This document shows, piece after piece, positions 7,902-16,067 of a DNA stretch of 35,292 nucleotides. The position numbers and the translations under genes are program-made. The notes beneath the pieces are model-generated. The model was given only the letters and a program-made list of their open reading frames with translations. It did no database searches and was not told the origin of the DNA. Position 1 is the first letter of the stretch; every line of letters starts with the position of its first letter. This DNA is from Acidobacteriota bacterium (GTDB lineage Bacteria > Acidobacteriota > Terriglobia > Terriglobales > Acidobacteriaceae): contig JAKBHH010000033.1 of NCBI GenBank assembly GCA_021836865.1, positions 1-35,292 on the forward strand, in the 5' to 3' direction.

Positions 7902-8447
7902 CTACGGCGCAGTCCCCCGCCCGTCAATGCGCATCCCTTCCCGTATCTCCGCAATCTGCTTTGCGTGCCGTGCCGGGTGAACCGCCATTGTCAGCAGAAT
8001 CTCCACCAGGTTCACCGGGCCCGGAATCACCGGATGATCGGTGAGCCAGCGTCGCGGGTCATCCTCGAACGTCTCAACAAAACGCACCGTCTCCGCGCGA
8101 GTCGCATCAAAATCCGCCAGCGCCTCGTCCACGCTCGCGAAGCGCCCCGTCGGCCACCCTCCCTCCGGCGAAGCGACCGGCCAGGAACGGTCGAGCCCCC
8201 GCACCGGAATCCTCTCTTCCCGCACGCGATTCTCCAGCGCCTGATCCGTTCGCGTCGCGCTGGTCAGGCGCGACAGCAAATACCGCTCTGAGATCGCCAC
8301 ATGCTCGGCGCACCCGAGGATCGACCAGCCGCCACCAGGCGGTCTTCGCCGCGCTTGCTCCTCATCCACCCCTGCCAGCGCCTCGCCCAGCGCATCCCGC
8401 CCCACCTGCAGTGCGCGCAATATCTCCTGCTTTTCCGTCTTCAGCAT
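7902..8447 (-). CDS. DinB-family four-helix-bundle protein (DinB/YfiT-like putative metalloenzyme)
   Basis: The 181-residue protein has the DinB_2 pattern. WSILGCAEHVAISERYLL (about residues 41-58) carries a histidine in the second helix, and NLVEILLTMAVHPARHAKQI (about 143-162) has the HxxxH-like pair near the C-terminus. Together these form the usual three-histidine metal site. Many members are thiol-dependent transferases, but a substrate cannot be predicted. AGGGAG lies 5 bases upstream of ATG 8447, which decides the start over the frame from 8504. It is the first gene of the minus-strand string and is divergent from tnaA, so a promoter should lie in 8448-8695. Confidence 0.82.
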   Translation of the reverse strand: MLKTEKQEILRALQVGRDALGEALAGVDEEQARRRPPGGGWSILGCAEHVAISERYLLSRLTSATRTDQALENRVREERIPVRGLDRSWPVASPEGGWPTGRFASVDEALADFDATRAETVRFVETFEDDPRRWLTDHPVIPGPVNLVEILLTMAVHPARHAKQIAEIREGMRIDGRGTAP

Positions 8448-8695
8448 TGGCACTCCCTGCAACCGGCTCAACCCGGGCCAAGCCATTCTTGTCGCCCCTG
8501 GCAAATCGAGTCAACCCTGAGGCCGACGAAGTCTGGAATGCTCCTGCGCAGCTCTGCAGTATTTGCGCGATCGCACCCACGTCACCGCCTGCGCCCGCCG
8601 CGCAGCGTTAGACTCTCTGGTGCGCTGTATCCATGCATTCCCGCCGCCCCTGCTCACACGCGGTGCGGCCTGCACGCAACCATTGGAGCATCTTC

Positions 8696-10051
8696 ATGCC
8701 GATCAGGACCATCATCGAACCGTTTCGCATCAAGAGCGTCGAGCCCATCCGCTGGACCACCCGCACGCAGCGCGAAAAACTTCTCAAGGCAGCGCACTAC
8801 AACCTCTTCCTTCTGCCCGCCGACGACGTCCTGATCGATCTGCTCACCGATTCCGGCACCGGCGCCATGTCTACCCACCAGTGGGCCGCTATCATGGAGG
8901 GCGATGAGAGCTACGCCGGGAGCCACAGCTTTGAGCGCTTCCGCAATTCGATTCAGGAGATCTGCGGCTACAAGCATGTGATTCCCACACACCAGGGCCG
9001 CGCCGCCGAACGCATCCTCTTCAACGTGGCCTGCAAGAAGGGCGACGTGGTGCCCAATAACACCCACTTTGACACCACGCGTGCCAACGTCGAATTTGTA
9101 GGCGCCGAAGCCGTCGATCTCGTCATCCCCGAGGGCCGTCAACCCGCCCTGCATCATCCCTTCAAGGGCAACATGGACGTCGCCGCGCTCGAGGCCCTGA
9201 TCGAGCGCGTGGGCCGCGAGAGAATTCCGCTGGTGATGCTGACCGTTACCAATAACTCGGGTGGCGGCCAGCCCGTCTCCATGCAGAACGCGCGACAGGT
9301 CAGCGAAGTCTGTAAACGGCACGGCATCCCGCTCTACTTTGACGCCTGCCGCTTTGCCGAGAATGCCTGGTTCATCAAGCTGCGCGAACCGGGCTATGCC
9401 GACAGGTCACCGAAGGAGATTGCGCAGGAGATGTTCGCGCTGGGCGATGGCTGCACCATGTCCGCCAAGAAAGACGGCATGGCCAACATCGGCGGCTTCC
9501 TCTGCACCAACGACGACCTGCTCGCGCAACAGGAGAAGGACCTGCTGATCCTGACCGAGGGCTATCCAACTTATGGCGGACTCGCCGGCCGCGACCTCGA
9601 AGCCATCGCCGTCGGCATTCAGGAGGCGCTCGAAGAGGACTACCTGCGCTACCGCATCGCCTCCACCGCTTATCTCGGCAATCACATTGCCGCAGAGGGT
9701 GTGCCCATTGTGCAGCCGCCCGGAGGCCATGCCATCTACATCGACGCTCGCGCGTTTCTACCGCACATTCCCGTCGAGGAATTTCCCGGCGTAGCCCTGG
9801 CCGCCGAGCTCTATCTTGAAGGCGGCGTCCGCTCGGTCGAAATCGGAACCCTCATGTTCGCCGCCGCCGCGCAGATGGACCTGGTGCGGCTCGCCATCCC
9901 CCGCCGCGTCTACACCCAGAGCCACATCGACTATCTCGTCGAGGTGATTCTGGAAGTCTGGAAGAAGCGTGCCTCGATCCGCGGCATGAAGATCACCCAC
10001 CAGGCCCCGTTCCTGCGCCACTTCACCGCGCACCTTCAGCCCATAGGCTAA
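8696..10051 (+). CDS. tnaA: Tryptophanase (tryptophan indole-lyase)
   Basis: Tryptophanase is a cytoplasmic PLP enzyme that splits tryptophan into indole, pyruvate and ammonia. The 451-residue protein matches the tryptophanase/tyrosine phenol-lyase family throughout: FLLPADDVLIDLLTDSGTGA, HVIPTHQGRAAE, TVTNNSGGGQPVSM, and the PLP lysine in CTMSAKKDG (K259). Three specificity positions follow tryptophanase, not tyrosine phenol-lyase. They are D126 in HFDTTR (Thr in TPL), I383 in RSVEIG (Arg in TPL) and H442 in RHFTAHL (Phe in TPL). GGAG lies 8 bases upstream of ATG 8696. I found no TnaC-like leader peptide and no TnaB permease beside it. The 248-base upstream region is shared with the DinB-like gene. 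Confidence 0.92.
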   Translation: MPIRTIIEPFRIKSVEPIRWTTRTQREKLLKAAHYNLFLLPADDVLIDLLTDSGTGAMSTHQWAAIMEGDESYAGSHSFERFRNSIQEICGYKHVIPTHQGRAAERILFNVACKKGDVVPNNTHFDTTRANVEFVGAEAVDLVIPEGRQPALHHPFKGNMDVAALEALIERVGRERIPLVMLTVTNNSGGGQPVSMQNARQVSEVCKRHGIPLYFDACRFAENAWFIKLREPGYADRSPKEIAQEMFALGDGCTMSAKKDGMANIGGFLCTNDDLLAQQEKDLLILTEGYPTYGGLAGRDLEAIAVGIQEALEEDYLRYRIASTAYLGNHIAAEGVPIVQPPGGHAIYIDARAFLPHIPVEEFPGVALAAELYLEGGVRSVEIGTLMFAAAAQMDLVRLAIPRRVYTQSHIDYLVEVILEVWKKRASIRGMKITHQAPFLRHFTAHLQPIG

Positions 10052-10111
10052 GGGGCACACGCAAGTTCGCAACGATCGCTGCGGCAGAGCCCGCCGGCCG
10101 GCAAAAGACAA

Positions 10112-10129
10112 CCCGGCAGAAGTTCCGGG
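10112..10129 (+). terminator. Weak hairpin after tnaA
   Basis: CCCGG and CCGGG arms flank an 8-base loop 61 bases after the tnaA stop. No T-tract follows, so this is at best a weak or Rho-assisted terminator before the TauE gene. Confidence 0.25.
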
Positions 10130-10221
10130 CATCTTGCTAGTAGTATGAGGATTTGAACAAGGCCGCCTTTTTCCAGCCCGCGGCACAGCCCAAAAGGAGC
10201 CCTGCAACACAGGATCACTGG

Positions 10222-11061
10222 ATGACAGCACTCACGTTCTCACTGGTGGTCGGCGCTATCTCCGCGCTTGCGGGTTTTCTGGGCGCACTCACCGGACTTG
10301 GCGGAGGCGTTGTCATCGTCCCCGTTCTCACCCTGGCCCTGGGCGTCGATCTCAAATACGCAATTGGAGCGTCGCTCGTCTCCGTCATCGCCACCTCTTC
10401 CGGAGCCGCCGCCGCCTACGTCAAAGAGGGTTACTCCAACATCCGCATCGGCATGTTGCTGGAGATCGCTACGACCATCGGCGCCGTGCTGGGAGCATAT
10501 CTCGCTGCGTTCACCAGCACCCACATCATCGCCATCATCTTTGGACTGGTCCTGATTCAGTCTGCCTATCAATCGCTTGCCAGCTCCCAATCCGAGGCGG
10601 ACAATCTCGTCTCATCGGACCGTCTGGCCCGCTTGTTGCGGCTGGGCAGCAACTTCCCGGTTCGCGGCACGCGTCAGGAATACGGCGTGCAACATGTGCC
10701 CACCGGGTTCGGGCTCATGTTCGGCGCCGGCGCGCTCTCCGGTCTGCTCGGCATTGGGTCCGGCGCGGTCAAAGTCATTGCCATGGACCGAGCCATGAAG
10801 ATTCCCTTCAAAGTCTCCACAACGACCAGCAACTTTATGATCGGCGTAACCGCCGCGGCCAGTGCGGGCGTCTACCTCAGCCGCGGCTACATTGACCCGC
10901 GCGTCGCCATGCCGGTCATGCTCGGCGTGCTGGCCGGCGCCTATCTAGGAACCAAAGTACTCGTCCACGCGCCTGTGCGAACCCTGCGAATTGTCTTTGG
11001 AGTTGTCATAGCAGCGCTGGCCATTGAAATGATCGTCAACGGCATCACGGGAAAGGTATAG
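10222..11061 (+). CDS. Sulfite exporter TauE/SafE family permease (DUF81)
   Basis: The 279-residue polytopic inner-membrane protein has the two-repeat TauE/SafE pattern. An N-terminal helix has the GFLGALTGLGGGVVIVPVLT motif (about residues 18-37), and a second copy reads GLMFGAGALSGLLGIGSGAV (about 171-190). About eight hydrophobic segments are visible. Family members move sulfite, sulfonates, acetate-type anions or sulfur compounds, and the substrate here is unknown. It is followed after five bases by DUF1634, the usual partner, which supports a two-gene unit. ATG at 10222 has AGGA upstream, and a longer frame from TTG 10153 is unlikely. Confidence 0.9.
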   Translation: MTALTFSLVVGAISALAGFLGALTGLGGGVVIVPVLTLALGVDLKYAIGASLVSVIATSSGAAAAYVKEGYSNIRIGMLLEIATTIGAVLGAYLAAFTSTHIIAIIFGLVLIQSAYQSLASSQSEADNLVSSDRLARLLRLGSNFPVRGTRQEYGVQHVPTGFGLMFGAGALSGLLGIGSGAVKVIAMDRAMKIPFKVSTTTSNFMIGVTAAASAGVYLSRGYIDPRVAMPVMLGVLAGAYLGTKVLVHAPVRTLRIVFGVVIAALAIEMIVNGITGKV

Positions 11062-11066
11062 AGCTG

Positions 11067-11432
11067 ATGGATGACACTCGTTTAGAGGGCTTCATCGGCA
11101 ATCTGTTGCGCGCAGGAGTCCTGCTGGCCGCTTCTGTTGTCTTGGTGGGCGGCGTCTTCTATCTCGCCCTGCACCATGCCGACTCGGCCACCTATCGCAG
11201 TTTCGCCTTGGAAAGCTCTAACCTGCGTAACCTTGTCGGCATCTGCAAGTCCGCTGCGCACCTCAACAGTCTGGGCATCATTCAACTGGGCCTGGTGTTG
11301 CTCATCGCGACGCCTGTCGCGCGCGTAGGCCTGGCCGCCGCAGGCTTCTTCCTTGAGCGCGACCGCCTCTACGTCCTGATCAGCCTCATTGTGCTTGCCG
11401 TGCTCATCTTCAGCCTGGCGCGCGGCACCTAG
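11067..11432 (+). CDS. DUF1634 family membrane protein, partner of TauE/SafE
   Basis: The 121-residue protein has three hydrophobic segments at about residues 14-35 (GVLLAASVVLVGGVFYLALH), 70-92 (LGIIQLGLVLLIATPVARVG) and 98-117. The arrangement ERDRLYVLISLIVLAVLIFS near the end is typical of DUF1634. Members nearly always follow a TauE/SafE gene and are thought to work with it; their role is not established. AAAGG lies upstream of ATG 11067. The stop codon TAG (11430-11432) runs into the left terminal repeat of the element at 11431-11698, so the original 3' end of the gene may have been altered by its insertion. Confidence 0.88.
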   Translation: MDDTRLEGFIGNLLRAGVLLAASVVLVGGVFYLALHHADSATYRSFALESSNLRNLVGICKSAAHLNSLGIIQLGLVLLIATPVARVGLAAAGFFLERDRLYVLISLIVLAVLIFSLARGT

Positions 11433-11698
11433 GGTCTGTTCACACTACCAGGGCGGTGGCGCCGGGAGCCAATTTTTTTGAGTTCAAGGAGTGAGGAGTG
11501 ACGCATACCGGGTGTCTGCTAGCGACGATCGACGCAGAAATCGGGAAAATTGGTCCCGGCCCTTCGGGTTGCGGCAAAAATGGGGCCATACTTCATTCTC
11601 GCCCTCGACGGTGGACCCGCCACAGCCTTCGGGCCCGGCTTCGTCTGGCCCCATTTTCGATTGCAACGCCATCCTCCCTGGTAGTGTGAACAGACCCT
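11431..11698. mobile_element. MITE-like non-autonomous element with perfect 23-bp terminal inverted repeats
   Basis: The left end (11431-11453, starting AGGGTCTGTTCACACTACCA) and the right end (11676-11698) are perfect inverted copies over 23 bases. Looser matching continues inwards for about 10 more. The 268-base element encodes no transposase. Inside it a second inverted pair, AAAATGGGGCCA (11577-11588) and TGGCCCCATTTT (11646-11657), and CCTTCGGG-type repeats would let the single strand fold extensively. I see no target-site duplication (flanks CT and GA). The element fills the gap between two convergent genes, the DUF1634 gene and kdsC. I cannot name a parental insertion sequence. Confidence 0.75.
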
Positions 11699-11722
11699 GA
11701 TTCCAATCTCAACACAGACCGG

Positions 11723-12634
<912 letters not shown>

Positions 12635-12818
12635 GCAACAGGCGCCCGCAAAATCCTGATATTCAGACTCCACCAGGCGGATGTAAGATGCGGCGCAGCC
12701 GGGCAAAGGCCATCTTCACCATGCGCCAAGCTACGGCTCCTTTCTTGAGCCTGCGGCTAGCTCCTGCTCTCCGCGGCTCAGGATGTCCTTGTTACAACGG
12801 AAAGTGAAGGAGGAAGCT

Positions 12819-13070
12819 ATGCATTTTCTGTGGTGGATTCTTGTTGGTCTTGTGGCCGGTTGGGCCACGGGAAAGATCATGAAAGGCGGCGGCTACGGGT
12901 TCATCGTCGATGTGGCGCTTGGCATCGTGGGCGCGATCGTGGGCGGATTCATTGCCGGCTTGCTCGGCATCTCGCCTTCCGGTGGACTCCTCTACACCAT
13001 CCTGATTGCCATTGGCGGAGCAGTCCTGGTGGTCTTTCTCTTTCGCCTGGTCACCAAAGGCAGAGGCTGA
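12819..13070 (+). CDS. GlsB/YeaQ/YmgE family (transglycosylase-associated) small membrane protein
   Basis: The 83-residue protein has three hydrophobic glycine-rich helices: FLWWILVGLVAGWATGKIM, VDVALGIVGAIVGGFIAGLL and LLYTILIAIGGAVLVVFLFR. The GlyXXXGly pattern and the K-GGGYG loop are typical of the YeaQ/YmgE family, whose members respond to general stress in some bacteria. AGGAGG lies 5 bases upstream of ATG 12819, which settles the start. The gene stands alone and is followed 17 bases later by a strong GC hairpin. Confidence 0.9.
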   Translation: MHFLWWILVGLVAGWATGKIMKGGGYGFIVDVALGIVGAIVGGFIAGLLGISPSGGLLYTILIAIGGAVLVVFLFRLVTKGRG

Positions 13071-13087
13071 CGGGCAGGTCACCGCCC

Positions 13088-13124
13088 TCGGGCCGCGGTT
13101 ATGCGACACCATACCGCGGCCCGA
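13088..13124 (+). terminator. GC-rich hairpin after the GlsB-like gene
   Basis: TCGGGCCGCGGT (13088-13099) and its exact complement ACCGCGGCCCGA (13113-13124) form a 12-bp stem with a 13-base loop, 17 bases after the stop codon. No T-tract follows. It may stop transcription or protect the 3' end of the mRNA. Confidence 0.45.
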
Positions 13125-13542
13125 TGCCTTAGCCGCTTCGTCCCCATCAACTACGCAGCCTCGACCACTGAAAAACCCTTCCGGGAAAAATCCGCGCAGG
13201 CGTACCACGAGACTCCAGGGGCAACGATCAGGGCATTCGACCGGAGGCTGTTCGCACCTTTCCGACATCGATGCAAACACTCCGCAGACCCGTCGACGCC
13301 GCAATGTACCCTGACCCCGGTCCCGTCTGTGAGAGCCCAGACTACTGAACCCGATTCCGCCCTGAAAACGCCGCCGATGCCCCCACTCGCATCGACCGAT
13401 TCTTTTCAACGGAGTGAAAGCGTCAGGAAGCCCGGGAGGCTGCGACAAGTAGCATGACGAAATCTTAATCCGCGCAGGAAAAAATTCGCTTGCAATCGCA
13501 TATCCTGCGTGTTAACCATTTATACAATACCTTCCTGGTTGC

Positions 13543-13564
13543 TACCGGACCAGTAATCCCGGTA
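13543..13564. promoter_or_regulatory. Inverted repeat upstream of the XRE regulator, candidate operator
   Basis: TACCGG (13543-13548) and CCGGTA (13559-13564) are perfect inverted half-sites, one helical turn plus a few bases apart, 24 bases before the XRE start. XRE/Cro-type repressors often bind such sites in front of their own gene. Assignment is by position and symmetry only. Confidence 0.35.
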
Positions 13565-13587
13565 AGCCTCAAAGCAGGAGCGAGCAC

Positions 13588-13938
13588 ATGATGAAAATCG
13601 GCACTACCATCCGCGCGCACCGCCTCCAGAAAGGGCTTTCGCAGGGCGACATCGAAAAGAAAACCGGCCTGCTGCGCTGCTACCTCTCGCGGGTGGAAAA
13701 CGGCCACACTGTGCCCTCGCTGGACACGCTGTCAAAGATTGCCATCGCCCTCGATCTACCCATCTCGCAGTTCTTCTCAGAGGACGCGCCCGGCAGGCAA
13801 CTCAGCACGCAAAAGCTCTCGGACGATGAGCTGCGCTTCCTCACGCAGATTCGCCGCTACTCTTCCAACCTGAATGAGAGCGACCGCAAACTGCTGCTGG
13901 CCATGGTTAAGAAATTTGCGGCCACCGCCACGCGATAG
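13588..13938 (+). CDS. XRE-family helix-turn-helix transcriptional regulator
   Basis: The 116-residue protein has an HTH_3 domain at about residues 8-63: IRAHRLQKGLSQGDIEKKTG, then the recognition helix in LRCYLSRVENGHTVPSLDTL. The LSRVENG signature and PSLDTLSKIAIALDLPI are canonical. The C-terminal 50 residues (LSDDELRFLTQIRRYSSNLN onwards) are helical, with no ligand domain. AGGAG lies 8 bases upstream of ATG 13588; ATG 13591 is an alternative. The target is unknown. Self-control through the inverted repeat upstream is possible. Confidence 0.9.
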   Translation: MMKIGTTIRAHRLQKGLSQGDIEKKTGLLRCYLSRVENGHTVPSLDTLSKIAIALDLPISQFFSEDAPGRQLSTQKLSDDELRFLTQIRRYSSNLNESDRKLLLAMVKKFAATATR

Positions 13939-13989
13939 CCGCTCACCTGTCGCCTGGGGCCGCACACGGCACCCGCAGGCTGTGAAGAC

Positions 13990-14952
13990 TTACACGTCAT
14001 TTCCCAGGTGGAAGATCGGTTCCACGCCGCGCCCACCCGCCAGCAACGCCTGCTCTTCATGCGCCTCCAACGGCTTGTAGTTCTGGGCTACATCCATCGC
14101 CAGGCGGAAGTACCGCTCATCGCCCGGCGGAATTGCCGCCGTGATGGGATGTCCCAGCGTCCAACGCAGCCCCAGTGAGGCCTCATCAGGAAACGCCGCC
14201 GGCTGATACCAGCACTTCGGCTCGGGATGATTCTGCTTCTGATCCGCCGGCCAGGTTGTTTTGGCCATGCTCTTCAGTGCCAGGATCCCCATCTTCTTCT
14301 CCTGCGCCTTCTTCAGAATTTGCGGACCGAAACCGGCCTGCGTAAACAGAACCCAGTTGATGGGAAACAGAATGGTGTCGAAGTTGTAGCGATCCATGGC
14401 CGCTACGGCCGTCTCGGCAGAGTGAACCGAGAATCCGATAAAGCGAATCTTGCCTTCCTTCTTCGCCGCTTCGAAGGTCTCCATTGCACCCCCCGGCCCC
14501 AGAACCTTGTCCAGATCGGCCATCTTCGTCAGCGCGTGGAACTGGTACAAATCCACATGATCGGTCTTCAAGAGCCGCAAGGACTGCTCAAGATCCGCTC
14601 GTGAATCGTCCTTCATGCGGCCGTCTGTTTTGCAGGCCAGAAAGCAGTTCTTGCGGTATGGCGCCAGCGCCGGCCCCAGCCGCTCCTGTGCATTGCCGTA
14701 GCTCGGTGCTACGTCAAAGTAGTTGATGCCGCGATCCACGGCCTCGGCCACAATGTTCGAGGCCTCTCCGTTGCTTTCGTTCATCACCACAATCCCACCG
14801 AACCCGATCATGGACAATTGCTCACCGGTGCGCCCCAGCGTGCGGCGCACAATCGGACCCGCGGGAGTTTTGGCGGATGCCCGCATTTTGCTTGCAGATG
14901 CGACGGCAGCGGCAGTCAAAGCTGCATTTTGAATGAATGCGCGACGTTCCAT
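13990..14952 (-). CDS. Aldo/keto reductase with a twin-arginine signal
   Basis: The 320-residue protein begins MERRAFIQNAALTAAAVASA, a twin-arginine (RRAFI) leader, suggesting export in folded form. The AKR barrel follows, with the catalytic tetrad D80 and Y85 (INYFDVAPSYGNAQERLG), K108 (LACKTDG) and H139 (DLYQFHALTK). AKRs reduce aldehydes and ketones with NAD(P)H. For exported relatives the cofactor source and substrate are not clear. The gene is convergent with the XRE gene and lies downstream of the rhomboid gene, about 80 bases away on the same strand. Confidence 0.9.
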   Translation of the reverse strand: MERRAFIQNAALTAAAVASASKMRASAKTPAGPIVRRTLGRTGEQLSMIGFGGIVVMNESNGEASNIVAEAVDRGINYFDVAPSYGNAQERLGPALAPYRKNCFLACKTDGRMKDDSRADLEQSLRLLKTDHVDLYQFHALTKMADLDKVLGPGGAMETFEAAKKEGKIRFIGFSVHSAETAVAAMDRYNFDTILFPINWVLFTQAGFGPQILKKAQEKKMGILALKSMAKTTWPADQKQNHPEPKCWYQPAAFPDEASLGLRWTLGHPITAAIPPGDERYFRLAMDVAQNYKPLEAHEEQALLAGGRGVEPIFHLGNDV

Positions 14953-15033
14953 GGGATTCCTCCTGTAGGTTTGGGGCCACGACCCGCGTGACGGATTTAT
15001 TCTTGCACAGGTCAGACTGCGGTGGCCACCGGC

Positions 15034-15882
15034 CTAACCCGGCAGTTGCGCCAGGAAAAACCCGAACAGCCCCAGCACTCCTACGACCATGCCCACCGCA
15101 ATCCGAAGGCGCGTCACAAACAGCTTGCGCGGTGAGCCCAGGCGCGGCACCAGCGGCATCGCGAAAAGCAGCCCGGAGCTGAATCCGCCCAGGTGAGCCA
15201 TGTTGTCAATGCTCAGCCCGGAGCCAATCACCCGCGTGCCAACGCTGATCGAAAACCCGATCACGAGGTTGATAGCCGCAAAGTAAATCACTGACTTGCG
15301 CAGCTTCTTTAACTCCAGCGGCGGCACCGGCAGTCGATTCGATTTCAGCAGCACAATCAGCGCTCCGGCAATGCCGAACACCGCCCCGGACGCACCTGCA
15401 CCGACTGGCCCATAGGCAATCATGCCGGGATTGCCCTGCCCGTGAAATCCCACCCAGTTCACAAACGTGGACAGCAGGTTGCCCGCCGCACCCGTCAGGA
15501 TATACACGGCCAACACGCCTGCAGAGCCCAGCAGCGGCTCCGCCAGAAGGCCCAGATTCCACAGGCACCACATGTTCGTCGCCAGGTGCAGCAGGCCCAC
15601 GTGGACAAACATGGCCGTTACGATGCGCCACCACTGTCCGCCCAACAGCACCGCGCCCGCGTTATCCGCGCCCCAGGTCAAAAGCTGCTCGGCATTCGGG
15701 TTGCCAATGCTAACGCCGCGTCCCGTCATCGCCAGAAAGACCAGGCAGTTGATCCCCACCAGCACATACGTCGCAGGAGACACTGCCCATTGCGGCCGCC
15801 GGCGCACGGGCCGCGGCGGCGCGCCAAACTCCTGTCCCGGAGGCAGAAGCTCCGGTTCGGGCAACGATGAGTGGGTCCCCAT
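15034..15882 (-). CDS. Rhomboid family intramembrane serine protease
   Basis: The 282-residue protein has a proline-rich cytoplasmic N-terminus (to about residue 33) and then six to seven membrane segments. The catalytic serine is in GAGASGAVFG (S165), the catalytic histidine in NMAHLGGFSSG (H230), and the HxxxN element is HLATNMW (H99, N103). WWRIVTAMFVHVGLLH is the typical L1/TM2 block. Rhomboids cleave transmembrane segments of membrane proteins; the substrate here is unknown. The gene is divergent from purH, and the 182-base gap should hold both promoters. Confidence 0.93.
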   Translation of the reverse strand: MGTHSSLPEPELLPPGQEFGAPPRPVRRRPQWAVSPATYVLVGINCLVFLAMTGRGVSIGNPNAEQLLTWGADNAGAVLLGGQWWRIVTAMFVHVGLLHLATNMWCLWNLGLLAEPLLGSAGVLAVYILTGAAGNLLSTFVNWVGFHGQGNPGMIAYGPVGAGASGAVFGIAGALIVLLKSNRLPVPPLELKKLRKSVIYFAAINLVIGFSISVGTRVIGSGLSIDNMAHLGGFSSGLLFAMPLVPRLGSPRKLFVTRLRIAVGMVVGVLGLFGFFLAQLPG

Positions 15883-16051
15883 GGGTTTAATCGTAATCCA
15901 TTTCTGCTGCAGCCGCTGTCGTCTGTCCTCCGCCCGATGGCCAGCCCGTCCCTCATCCCGCTATGCGGTCAGGCGGTAGGTTGTAGTCTGTTCTTTGGCC
16001 TGCTATGCCACAATTGCTGCCCTGTGTCGCAGCCATCGTCAGCCAGGCCCC

Positions 16052-16067
16052 AAGGAGCAGGACTTTG
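16052..16067 (+). promoter_or_regulatory. Ribosome-binding site that selects a TTG start for purH
   Basis: AAGGAG (16052-16057) lies 7 bases before TTG at 16065. The upstream in-frame ATG at 16005 has no such site, and the 20 residues it would add are not PurH-like. Confidence 0.7.

Larger units (their letters stand above)
13071..13587. other. 517-base intergenic region upstream of the XRE gene
   Basis: It holds the GC hairpin at 13088-13124 and the inverted repeat at 13543-13564. Open frames here (for example 13101-13457) have no recognisable protein features or ribosome-binding site. The part 13460-13540 is noticeably AT-richer (CATTTATACAATACC at 13517-13531), as expected for a promoter of the XRE gene, but no paired -35/-10 boxes with good spacing can be named. 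Confidence 0.5.

Noticed and set aside
7170-8291. A 373-codon open frame on the plus strand
   Set aside because: It is antisense to yceD and the DinB-like gene, and its composition (many Arg, His, Pro) is that of a shadow frame.
13101-13457. A 118-codon plus-strand frame in the region before the XRE gene
   Set aside because: It begins inside the GC hairpin, has no ribosome-binding site and no protein-like hydrophobic or motif pattern.
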